This document shows, one piece after another, positions 6,767 through 12,956 of a stretch of 14,700 nucleotides of DNA. The notes below the pieces were generated by a model. That model made no database searches. It saw only the letters and a list, made by a program, of their open reading frames with translations, and was not told where the DNA came from. This DNA is from Chloroflexota bacterium (GTDB lineage: Bacteria > Chloroflexota > UBA6077). The translations under genes were made by a program, and so were the position numbers. The stretch covers positions 1 through 14,700 of the forward strand of contig JAJYKO010000038.1 in assembly GCA_021788565.1 (NCBI GenBank), in the 5' to 3' direction. The stretch's first letter is position 1. Every line of letters begins with the position of its first letter.

Positions 6767-8260
6767 TCATGCTCCGATCGCGCACCGCATCAATTCGTCC
6801 TGCGAAGCCGACCCCCGCTCGAACTCACCCGAGATTCTTCCCTCATGCATCACGAGTATCTTGTCGGCGATGCCCAGCACCTCGGGCATCTCCAGCGAGA
6901 TCATCAGAATCCCCACTCCCTGCTCGGCGAGGTCTTCCAGTAGGCGATAGATCTCCGCCTTCGCCCCGACGTCCACTCCCCGCGTGGGCTGGTCGAGGAT
7001 CAGCATCTTGCACTCGTTGGCGAGCCAGCGTCCTATGATCACCTTCTGCTGGTTGCCGCCGCTCAAGTACTTGATCTGCTGTCCGACACCTGCGCATCGG
7101 ACATCCAGCCGCTCCACCCAATGCCTCACGACCTGGGTTTCCGCACGACCATCCACTATCCCGGCCCGCGACAGCCTGGGAAGTGCGGCGATGGAGCTGT
7201 TGGCCTTGACGCTCAGGGCTCCTATCAGCCCGGCCCCCTTACGATCGTCGGGGATCAGGCCGAAGCCCGCCGCTCGAGCGGCCGCGGTGGAATTCAGCTT
7301 AACGCCCTTACCGTGCAGCTCCGCGCTGCCATCCTCGATGGGAACATCCCCGAAAAGCGCCCTGGCCAGTTCACTCTGGCCTGCTCCCAGCAGGCCGAAT
7401 ATGGCCACGATCTCCCCCTTACGTACCTGGAAGCTGACATCGCGAACTTTGGGGCCGGCGTTCAGGTTCTTGACTTGGAGAATCGTGTCCCCCACGGGGA
7501 TCTGCCGCTTGGGATACATCTCCTTCAGCTCGCGGCCGACCATCATTCGCACGAGTTGCGCTCTGGTCGCTGAAGAAATGGGCACGGTGTCCACCGTGTG
7601 ACCATCTCGCAAAACCGTGACCCGGTCGGCCAGCTGGAAAAGCTCCTCGATGCGGTGGGAGATGTAGATTATGGAAACGCCCCGCGACCTGAGACCCCGA
7701 AGCACGTCGAAGAGGTGCTCGGTCTCCTGGTCGTTGAGGGCGGATGTAGGCTCATCCATTATGAGCACCGTCGGCTCGTCGAGCACCGCCTTGGCGATCT
7801 CGACCACCTGCTGCTCGGCTACAGACAACTCACGCACCTTGGTGTGTACCCGGATTTCCTCGCCCAGACGGCCCAGAACTTCCCGAGCGCGCTGTATCAT
7901 TTGCCGCCAGCTAATGCAGCCCGGCAGCGAGCCCGGCGGATAGTTGCCTATGCAGATGTTCTCAGCAACGCTCAGGGATGGAACGAGGTTGAACTCCTGG
8001 TAGATCACCCTGATTCCGAGTTGTCGCGAGTCCATGGGGCTGCGCAACCCAACGAGACGTTCCTCATAGAAGATCTGCCCCTTCTCAGGGAAGACGTCAC
8101 CCGCCAGGATCTTGATCAGCGTGGACTTGCCCGCCCCGTTCTCTCCCAGCAGCCCATGAATTTCTCCCGCCTGAAGGTCGAAGTCCACCCTGTCCAGGGC
8201 CTGCACGCTTCCAAATGCCTTGCTGATACCACGTGCCGATAGGCGCACCGCTTTATCCAC
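6767..8260 (-). CDS. RbsA-type ABC sugar transporter ATP-binding protein (double NBD)
   Basis: A protein of about 497 residues with two fused nucleotide-binding domains, as in RbsA/MglA/XylG. The first has Walker A GENGAGKST (39-47), the family-typical signature LSVAEQQ, and Walker B VLIMDEPTSAL. The second has the usual degenerate Walker A (GLLGAGQSEL), an intact LSGGNQQK signature, and LILDQPTRGVDVG. It powers uptake of a pentose, hexose or cyclitol. The start is uncertain: an ATG at 8264-8266 directly abuts GGAGG with no spacer, whereas the GTG at 8258-8260 stands six bases from the same GGAGG and is preferred. The open frame continues upstream to a TTG at 8306-8308, but that lies inside a stem-loop and is unlikely. 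The gene begins 78 bp after the binding-protein gene and is followed by the permease gene. Confidence 0.93.
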   Translation of the reverse strand: MDKAVRLSARGISKAFGSVQALDRVDFDLQAGEIHGLLGENGAGKSTLIKILAGDVFPEKGQIFYEERLVGLRSPMDSRQLGIRVIYQEFNLVPSLSVAENICIGNYPPGSLPGCISWRQMIQRAREVLGRLGEEIRVHTKVRELSVAEQQVVEIAKAVLDEPTVLIMDEPTSALNDQETEHLFDVLRGLRSRGVSIIYISHRIEELFQLADRVTVLRDGHTVDTVPISSATRAQLVRMMVGRELKEMYPKRQIPVGDTILQVKNLNAGPKVRDVSFQVRKGEIVAIFGLLGAGQSELARALFGDVPIEDGSAELHGKGVKLNSTAAARAAGFGLIPDDRKGAGLIGALSVKANSSIAALPRLSRAGIVDGRAETQVVRHWVERLDVRCAGVGQQIKYLSGGNQQKVIIGRWLANECKMLILDQPTRGVDVGAKAEIYRLLEDLAEQGVGILMISLEMPEVLGIADKILVMHEGRISGEFERGSASQDELMRCAIGA

Positions 8261-8282
8261 ACACATCCTCCGGTTGGGGTCG

Positions 8283-8318
8283 GGGCTAGCGCCTGCTCTG
8301 GAGAGCAAGCGCTAGTCC
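8283..8318 (-). promoter_or_regulatory. Intercistronic stem-loop between binding-protein and ATPase genes
   Basis: Two 14-base arms (8286-8299 and 8302-8315) form an inverted repeat with 13 Watson-Crick pairs. The single mismatch becomes a G-U wobble in the minus-strand transcript. The arms are separated by only two bases, so in practice a four-base loop is likely. The hairpin sits after the stop of the binding-protein gene and just before the GGAGG ribosome site of the ATPase gene. There is no T tract after it. Structures at this place in ABC-importer operons commonly protect the upstream binding-protein message and lower downstream expression, which gives excess binding protein. That role is inferred here. 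Confidence 0.65.
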
Positions 8319-8338
8319 GGTTCATTCGGGTAATCCGG

Positions 8339-9493
8339 CTACTGGTTGGGATACCACTTGTTGATGTTGGCCCCGGTCAGGAACTCCATGGGGGGGTTCA
8401 TGTTCGTCGGCGGCGGAGGGCCGCCGTTGAGCCAGCGGATCGCGAGGGGTATCAGGTCCTCACCCCACCTCTCGGGGAAGAAGGCAGCGGTCCCAACGAT
8501 TATGCTGTTGGGATTTCGGAGCTCCGGGAAGATGACGGACTCGCCACCAAGGCTGGCGATCACCACATCGTTCTCGCGGCCCGCTGCCTTGACGGCTGAG
8601 AGCACGGAAAGGGCCGTCTGATCCACGTGGGTCCAGATTAGGATCTTTCCGGTGGGGTGGGATGTCAGGTAATCGGCGGCCTCCTGACGTGCGGTGGCAG
8701 CATCGCTCTTGTCGCTCACTTCGGTCGCTTTAACGTTTGGGAAGACACTCTGAGCGCCCTTGATTGCGCCCTGATCGCGGATGGCGAATGCAGGACCCGC
8801 CTCTGGGATGCCGATAACCAGCATGTTCAGGTCTATGTTGGAACCCCATCTCTTCTGAGCCGCCCGCGCTCCGGCCTGACCGCCCAGGAATCCGCCTTTT
8901 TCGTTATCGACCACGTAGAAGGGGTAGCCCGGCATCGGAACCTGGATGGCGATGGCCTTCATGTTGGCCTGATGCAGCTTCTGAGCTATCTGCACATTGG
9001 CCTCGGGGCTCGCCTGATACTCGAAGAAGAAGTCCGCCTTCTGGGTCAGGACGTTATTGACGTTGATGTTGGCCTGGTTAACGTCCTGCTTGTTGTCCAA
9101 GACGAGCAGGTCGACACCGTACTTCTTGGCCGCCGCCTGCATTCCCTTACGAACCTCGACGGAGAAGCTGACGGACTCGGCCCAGTTGGCGAACGCCATC
9201 TTGTACGGTCTGCTGGGCGTGACGCTCGGGAGAGGCCCCACGGTCTGGGCCGGGCCCTGGGTTGGGACAGCTGGGTTCGCCGTAGGAGCTGCGGCGGCCG
9301 GCGCCGTGGTAGGGGCCGCTGGGGCTGGGGCAGAAGCCGTCGTGGGAGCGGCGACTGCCGCCGCACCGGACGAGCCCGGTGGGGCCGCTGCCGGCGCACT
9401 CGAGCACGCGGCGACGAGCAAGACGGCAAAGAATGCAGCCAGTATCGCCAGGAAGGCGGGTTTAGACGCACAAGCTTTCCAGCGAGGAGACAC
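8339..9493 (-). CDS. Sugar-type ABC transporter substrate-binding lipoprotein
   Basis: A 384-residue lipoprotein and the first gene of the minus-strand operon. A positively charged start, a hydrophobic segment (13-28) and the lipobox LVAAC place the lipidated cysteine at C30. Residues 31-95 are an Ala/Pro/Thr/Gly-rich, low-complexity linker, then a periplasmic-binding-protein type I domain (Peripla_BP_4, RbsB-like) begins at about residue 97 (YKMAFANWAESVSF). Further blocks are NNVLTQKADFFFEYQ, GILIWTHVDQTAL-like text near 290 and a closing TGANINKWYPNQ. It captures the substrate outside the membrane for the RbsA/RbsC-type partners. The GTG at 9491-9493 is chosen because AGGAGG lies eight bases upstream. 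The sugar-binding family includes ribose, xylose, galactose and inositol binders, and the sequence alone does not tell which. Confidence 0.92.
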   Translation of the reverse strand: MSPRWKACASKPAFLAILAAFFAVLLVAACSSAPAAAPPGSSGAAAVAAPTTASAPAPAAPTTAPAAAAPTANPAVPTQGPAQTVGPLPSVTPSRPYKMAFANWAESVSFSVEVRKGMQAAAKKYGVDLLVLDNKQDVNQANINVNNVLTQKADFFFEYQASPEANVQIAQKLHQANMKAIAIQVPMPGYPFYVVDNEKGGFLGGQAGARAAQKRWGSNIDLNMLVIGIPEAGPAFAIRDQGAIKGAQSVFPNVKATEVSDKSDAATARQEAADYLTSHPTGKILIWTHVDQTALSVLSAVKAAGRENDVVIASLGGESVIFPELRNPNSIIVGTAAFFPERWGEDLIPLAIRWLNGGPPPPTNMNPPMEFLTGANINKWYPNQ

Positions 9494-9882
9494 AGCAGAA
9501 ACCTCCTATGTTGTTGGCCCCCAAGCAACGAGCTTGGGTGCCCGGTGGTTATGAACCTGCACGCAGGGATTGACCTGCAACGTGCTGCCGGTGGAGTGGG
9601 AGCAGCGATCCCACCCTATGGGCCCAGGAGGCTTGCGGGCCAGGACGTCCGGTCGACTCGACCAATGGCTGCTACACACCTCCCGTCAGGCGCGAGTTAC
9701 ACCCTCCAGGCATACGAGGGCGCACGAGGGGCAAGCGAAGGTCTCGGAATATCTTTGAGGAATGGACGCGCCTATGCGTCGAAGGCACGATCGTCACGCC
9801 AAAGCGCAGCATCGCAACTTGAGGCGGTGAGAAGGGAACAGGAAACAGATCGGGCACCCGACATCTCGGGTCGACTCTATCC
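9494..9882 (-). promoter_or_regulatory. Long structured 5' leader of the ABC operon
   Basis: If transcription starts just after the promoter at 9890-9918, the message carries roughly 390 untranslated bases before the binding-protein gene. Several GC-rich stems are visible. One runs 9516-9542, with CCCAAGC/GCTTGGG arms, a five-base loop and three more pairs beyond a mismatch, and ends nine bases before the AGGAGG ribosome site. Others are GTGGGA/TCCCAC (9596-9601 with 9609-9614) and GGCCC/GGGCC (9621-9625 with 9637-9641). I recognise no known riboswitch class and see no convincing gene. A 61-codon GTG-initiated frame (9672-9857) lacks a ribosome site. Confidence 0.45.
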
Positions 9883-9897
9883 TGTCGACAAGATAGA
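9876..9897. promoter_or_regulatory. Palindromic operator, probable GntR-regulator site
   Basis: A 22-bp inverted repeat with 10 of 11 symmetric pairs, consisting of outer arms TCTATC and GATAGA around the core TGTCGACA with one mismatched pair between. It covers the -10 element of the minus-strand ABC-operon promoter. The 14 bases at 9882-9895 recur exactly, in reverse complement, at 11174-11187 in front of gntR. FCD-type GntR repressors bind short palindromes of this kind, so binding by the protein encoded at 11245-11955 is a strong inference. Confidence 0.75.
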
Positions 9898-9918
9898 CTT
9901 ATTGTGCTAGGCTGTCAA
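9890..9918 (-). promoter_or_regulatory. Sigma-70 promoter of the minus-strand ABC operon
   Basis: Read on the minus strand, a perfect -35 TTGACA (9913-9918) is followed by a 17-bp spacer and the -10 TATCTT (9890-9895, four of six consensus matches). The -10 lies inside the 22-bp palindrome, so a bound regulator would block RNA polymerase. A weaker plus-strand promoter for the lactonase gene may overlap the same site (TCGACA at 9885-9890, 17 bp, TAGGCT at 9908-9913), but this is much less certain. Confidence 0.72.
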
Positions 9919-10008
9919 TACCCCAGATTGAATACCCGGTGAGTCGAAAACCGGGGATCGAGTTGCTGCCGCTCTTCGCCCAAGACATACTGAGGAGGAA
10001 TACCAAGA
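9919..10008 (+). promoter_or_regulatory. Upstream region of the UlaG-like gene
   Basis: This stretch precedes the plus-strand lactonase gene. It contains a six-base-pair stem (CCCGGT at 9935-9940 with ACCGGG at 9950-9955) and a strong AGGAGG ribosome site at 9993-9998, ten bases before the ATG. No strong independent promoter is visible here, so transcription probably begins at or near the palindrome at 9876-9897. Confidence 0.5.
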
Positions 10009-11115
10009 ATGGTCGACGATCCACTGGTACAAGCCGATCCCAAGAATGACGGCCGCGGCATCATGCGAGGGGGATACCTCCTCCTTCAGGACAGACCAAT
10101 GGACGAGGCGAAGTGGCGGGAGGAGGTCTTTCCTGAGTGGGGGCACTTCAGCAACCGCCAGGTGGCCACGACCAAAGTGGAGAAGGGACAGGTGGCCCTG
10201 TGGTGGTTCGGGGCGGGAACATTCCTGATCAAGAGCGCGGCGGGCAGAGTCTTCATCGTCGACAGCTTCGCCGGGCCCGCGCACTACACGGAGCGGGGAA
10301 GCTGCGGGGTCTGCGCCACCACAGGGGCTCCTTACATCAACTGGTTCAGGCTCTATCCCCAGGTGTTCAACCCCTGGCGTTTCGAGAGCCTCGACTACTG
10401 CCTCTGCACACATCAGCACGCCGATCATACCGATATCTATAGCCTCAAAGCCTATAGCCAGACGACCGACTGTCGCTTCGTCGGGCCACTATCGACTGTG
10501 GAGAAGATGCGACTGTTCAAAGTGCCGGAGCAGCGGATCGATCTCGTGGAGCCGGGGGCGGTGATTAAGGTCGACGATGTCGAAATCGAAGTCACGGAGA
10601 ACTTTGACACGATAGCCACCTACACCGGCGCGAAGAAGCCCGGGGAGACCAGGCCGTTTCGGGAGGTAGCCGCGGGATACCTCTTCAAGACCGAGGGGGG
10701 CAACATCCTCTTCCTGGGAGACACCCTCTACCACAACGGCTACGTGCTGCTCGGCCGCAAGTACGATATCGACCTCGTGATTTTCAACATCGGCAACAAC
10801 GCCCCCGGCGGCAAGGACAAGCCCACACCCTACGATGCCTACATGATTATGGAGTGCCTCGGGGCAAAGCGGTTTATTCCTTTCCACTGGGAGACCTGGG
10901 GCAACGTGGCCTCGGACCCCGGCGAGGTGGAATGGGTCTTTGCCAAGCGCAATCCGGAGATGAAGGCCATCATAATGCAGCCGGGTGGAATGATCACGTA
11001 CCCGCGCGACAGGGATATCGGCAGGTATCGCTATCCCGACTGGCGGGAGCTCTACAGGCCCGACGAGTCCTGGGAGTACGGGCAGCCCGCGAGGGACGCG
11101 GGAGTGTTTGGATAA
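10009..11115 (+). CDS. UlaG-like metallo-beta-lactamase-fold hydrolase (lactonase)
   Basis: A 368-residue metallo-beta-lactamase-fold protein resembling UlaG, the L-ascorbate-6-phosphate lactonase (about 354 residues). Shared landmarks are FPEWG (41-45), QVALWWFGAGTFLIKS (61-76), the metal motif THQHADHTD with H135, H137, D139 and H140, LGDTLYHNGY with D238, and FIPFHWETWGN with H293. The family opens sugar lactones in the cytoplasm with divalent metal. No phosphotransferase system or kinase is present in the window, and the neighbouring importer delivers unphosphorylated substrate. The enzyme may therefore act on a non-phosphorylated lactone (inference). Residues 99-131 contain several cysteines (C99, C102, C131, C133); whether they bind metal is unknown. 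The gene diverges from the ABC operon across a shared regulatory site, consistent with coexpression. The ATG is supported by AGGAGG ten bases upstream. The frame ends inside the first of two 21-bp repeats. Confidence 0.9.
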   Translation: MVDDPLVQADPKNDGRGIMRGGYLLLQDRPMDEAKWREEVFPEWGHFSNRQVATTKVEKGQVALWWFGAGTFLIKSAAGRVFIVDSFAGPAHYTERGSCGVCATTGAPYINWFRLYPQVFNPWRFESLDYCLCTHQHADHTDIYSLKAYSQTTDCRFVGPLSTVEKMRLFKVPEQRIDLVEPGAVIKVDDVEIEVTENFDTIATYTGAKKPGETRPFREVAAGYLFKTEGGNILFLGDTLYHNGYVLLGRKYDIDLVIFNIGNNAPGGKDKPTPYDAYMIMECLGAKRFIPFHWETWGNVASDPGEVEWVFAKRNPEMKAIIMQPGGMITYPRDRDIGRYRYPDWRELYRPDESWEYGQPARDAGVFG

Positions 11116-11143
11116 GCTGACAGAGTATTTGGATAAGCTGACA
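11104..11143 (+). repeat. Tandem 21-bp direct repeat spanning the lactonase stop codon
   Basis: TTTGGATAAGCTGACA occurs exactly at 11107-11122 and again at 11128-11143, a period of 21 bp. With one mismatch the match extends three bases upstream in each copy. The first copy holds the last codons and TAA stop of the lactonase gene, and the second copy repeats them in the same frame, including a TAA. The pair ends seven bases before the -35 box of the gntR promoter. It may be a simple tandem duplication or two regulator sites on the same face of the helix. Confidence 0.85.
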
Positions 11144-11150
11144 AAAGGTA

Positions 11151-11187
11151 TTGACATCATCCTAACCCGCGTGTATCTTGTCGACAG
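11151..11187 (+). promoter_or_regulatory. Autoregulated promoter of gntR with overlapping operator
   Basis: A perfect -35 TTGACA (11151-11156), a 17-bp spacer and a -10 TATCTT (11174-11179) precede the regulator gene. The -10 runs directly into TGTCGACA (11179-11186). The 14 bases TATCTTGTCGACAG (11174-11187) are identical to those of the ABC-operon promoter, with the same spacing to TTGACA. Outside the core this copy is less symmetric than the site at 9876-9897. A small GC hairpin (GCCGG 11204-11208 with CCGGC 11215-11219) lies in the leader. The arrangement predicts that the GntR protein represses its own gene. Confidence 0.78.
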
Positions 11188-11244
11188 CATGCGTGAGGGG
11201 TGAGCCGGCGTCCTCCGGCACTTTTGCCAACGCCAGGGTGACAC

Positions 11245-11955
11245 GTGACCAACACACTTTCCGTCAACGTTCAAAGAGGGTCTTCTTCTCCCGCACCGGT
11301 GCTTGCCAAGGGCGCGTCCCTGGCAGAGCAGGCATATGACTTCATCAAGGGAGAAATTATCTCTCTGCATTTCGCCCCGGGCTCACCTCTCCTCGAGAAC
11401 CAGCTCTCCAAGCAGCTCGGGATCAGCCGCTCTCCCATGCGAGAGGCCCTGGCGAGGCTGGAGAGGGAGGACTTCATCGAGATCGTCCCGTGGAAAGGGG
11501 CCCGAGTCCGAGAGATCACTCGAAAATCCGCGACTGATCTGTTCCAACTTCGAATCTGCCTGGAGGGCATGGCGGCAAGGCTGGCCACGCCGAGGCTCGA
11601 CAGGAAAGAGCTTGAAGCATTCCTCACTACCATGGACGAGCTCGCTCCACGCCTCGAGGCCGGCGACGTTCTGGCTTTCTACGAGCATGAGGTCGTCTTT
11701 CACGACCTGTTCACCCTCAACTGCGGCAACGACGTGCTACAGAGCTCGATACTCGGCATCCGCGACCACGTGACCCGGATACGGAACTACCTCAGTTCCA
11801 AGAGCGTCCCGGGATGGGGCCACGAGCCTCTTTCCTTCATGGAGCACCGGGCGGTGATCTACGCCTTACTGACTGGCAGCGGCGAAGCCGCTGAAGCCGC
11901 GGTTCGAGGGCACCTGGAGAGCGTCCTCCAACGAATCGTCGGCTCCGCTGTCTAA
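11245..11955 (+). CDS. GntR-family (FCD/FadR-type) transcriptional regulator
   Basis: A 236-residue regulator with an unconserved N-terminal tail (1-23), a winged helix-turn-helix (about 24-92: LLENQLSKQLGISRSPMREA is the recognition region at 49-68) and an FCD effector domain (about 96-230). Likely metal ligands of the FCD domain are E149, H153, H201 and H223; the usual first aspartate is replaced by glutamate. Such proteins are repressors released by small organic acids or sugar acids made in the pathway they control. The GTG at 11245-11247 is the first possible start after an in-frame TGA at 11239-11241, with a weak AGGGTG ribosome site. The downstream dehydrogenase gene follows after 24 bp. 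Matching operator-like sites lie at its own promoter and at the divergent ABC/lactonase promoter region. Confidence 0.93.
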   Translation: MTNTLSVNVQRGSSSPAPVLAKGASLAEQAYDFIKGEIISLHFAPGSPLLENQLSKQLGISRSPMREALARLEREDFIEIVPWKGARVREITRKSATDLFQLRICLEGMAARLATPRLDRKELEAFLTTMDELAPRLEAGDVLAFYEHEVVFHDLFTLNCGNDVLQSSILGIRDHVTRIRNYLSSKSVPGWGHEPLSFMEHRAVIYALLTGSGEAAEAAVRGHLESVLQRIVGSAV

Positions 11956-11979
11956 GCACTCCGATTCGGAGGCTAGTAG

Positions 11980-12873
11980 ATGGGGTTGGTAGCAGTAGTT
12001 GGGACTGGAGCGATGGGCTCGCGGGTGGCGATGCGCCTTCAGGATGCCGGCCACGAGTTGGTAGTCTACGACGTGGCGCCCAAGAGAACCGATCCACTGG
12101 CCGAAAGGGGCATCAGGGTAGCGAGGAGCGCAGCGGACGCCGGGACGGGAGCGGACATCGCATTCACCAGTGTGCCGGATGCGTCGGCGCTCATGGAGGC
12201 GTGCCTCGGCCCGGCGGGACTGCTGACAGCCGAACCGCCGCCAAGGATCGTGGCCGATGTGAGTACCGTCGCCCCCGCCCAGTCTGCGGTCGTCGCCGAG
12301 GCGGCCGAGAGGCTTGGCGTGGGATTCCTGCGGTGCCCGGTGAGCGGGACCACGGTACACGTGGAAAGTGGCACCCTTACCGTAATCGCGTCCGGTCCTC
12401 GGGAAGTGTTCGAAGCCGCGGCGCCATACCTGGCAGTTCTCGGTCAGGCCAGCTTCTACCTGGGGCCGGGCGAGGCGGCCAGGTACGTTAAACTCGCCGT
12501 GAACCTGATGGTTGCGTCGGAGGCTCAAGCGCTGGCCGAGGCCTATTGCCTGATCGAAAAGTCTGGCATCGACCCAGCAAAAGCCGCTGAGGTGTTCGTT
12601 GGGTGCGTGGCCACGTCGCCGATAATCAAGCTTAAGACCGCCGCCATGCTCGCGCGAGACTTCAGCCCTGCCGCAACGACCAGAACGCTATTGAAGGATC
12701 TCGACCTGGCACTGGCCACGGCAGGGGAAGTCGGCGTCGAACTGCCCGCTAGCAAGGTCGTGCGCGACTTCATCAGGTCGGTTGCCCAGGACGGCATGGG
12801 AGACTTGGATTTCTCTTCGATACTGCTGAGGCTGGAGAATCTGGCCGGCCTACAAAAGGCCGAGGACAATTAG
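11980..12873 (+). CDS. Beta-hydroxyacid dehydrogenase (3-hydroxyisobutyrate dehydrogenase family)
   Basis: A 297-residue soluble NAD(P)-dependent dehydrogenase. The Rossmann nucleotide site GTGAMG lies at 8-13. D31 at the end of the second beta strand favours NAD over NADP. The substrate-binding block PVSGTT (120-125) stands where the family has PVSGG, and the catalytic lysine is K171 in the motif KLAVN. Relatives oxidise 3-hydroxyisobutyrate, tartronate semialdehyde (in reverse), 2-hydroxy-3-oxopropionate, or sulfonated hydroxyacids such as sulfolactaldehyde-related compounds. The exact substrate is unknown here. The replacement of GG by TT in the substrate motif may reflect a different substrate. 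The gene starts 24 bp after gntR with GGAGG seven bases before the ATG, so the two are probably one transcript and the enzyme is likely to belong to the same pathway. Confidence 0.9.
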   Translation: MGLVAVVGTGAMGSRVAMRLQDAGHELVVYDVAPKRTDPLAERGIRVARSAADAGTGADIAFTSVPDASALMEACLGPAGLLTAEPPPRIVADVSTVAPAQSAVVAEAAERLGVGFLRCPVSGTTVHVESGTLTVIASGPREVFEAAAPYLAVLGQASFYLGPGEAARYVKLAVNLMVASEAQALAEAYCLIEKSGIDPAKAAEVFVGCVATSPIIKLKTAAMLARDFSPAATTRTLLKDLDLALATAGEVGVELPASKVVRDFIRSVAQDGMGDLDFSSILLRLENLAGLQKAEDN

Positions 12874-12956
12874 CCAGCCTTCGCCCTCGGGTCTTCTTGG
12901 GCGTCGGGGGGACTCGTCAGCGGCGGCTGGACAACGGCTGCCCGCGTCGCCACAAA
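12874..12956. other. Convergent intergenic spacer
   Basis: These 83 bp separate the converging dehydrogenase and tcuB genes. A weak nested fold is possible (CCAGCC 12874-12879 with GGCTGG 12925-12930, and CGCCC 12882-12886 with GGGCG 12899-12903). It has no T tract on either strand, so I do not call a terminator. Confidence 0.4.

Noticed and set aside
9651..9663. Additional GTCGAC-containing sites (also at 198-203, 10257-10262 and 10570-10575) as more operators
   Set aside because: They lack the flanking TATCTT/AAGATA arm and the promoter context; the hexamer is expected by chance in GC-rich DNA.
9672..9857. Possible 61-residue leader peptide on the minus strand
   Set aside because: It starts with GTG without a ribosome site and its composition is not protein-like; no attenuation logic could be seen.
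8657..9910. Plus-strand open frame of 417 codons opposite the binding-protein gene and its leader
   Set aside because: The binding protein on the minus strand has a lipobox, linker and domain; the opposite frame shows only Arg/Gly-rich low complexity.
9963..9991. Promoter-like TTGCTG-N17-CATACT before the lactonase gene
   Set aside because: The -35 match is poor, and the predicted start would fall within or after the ribosome site, leaving no usable leader.
10489..11370. Minus-strand open frame of 293 codons opposite the lactonase gene
   Set aside because: It is antisense to the UlaG-like gene and also runs through the gntR promoter; no domain is visible.
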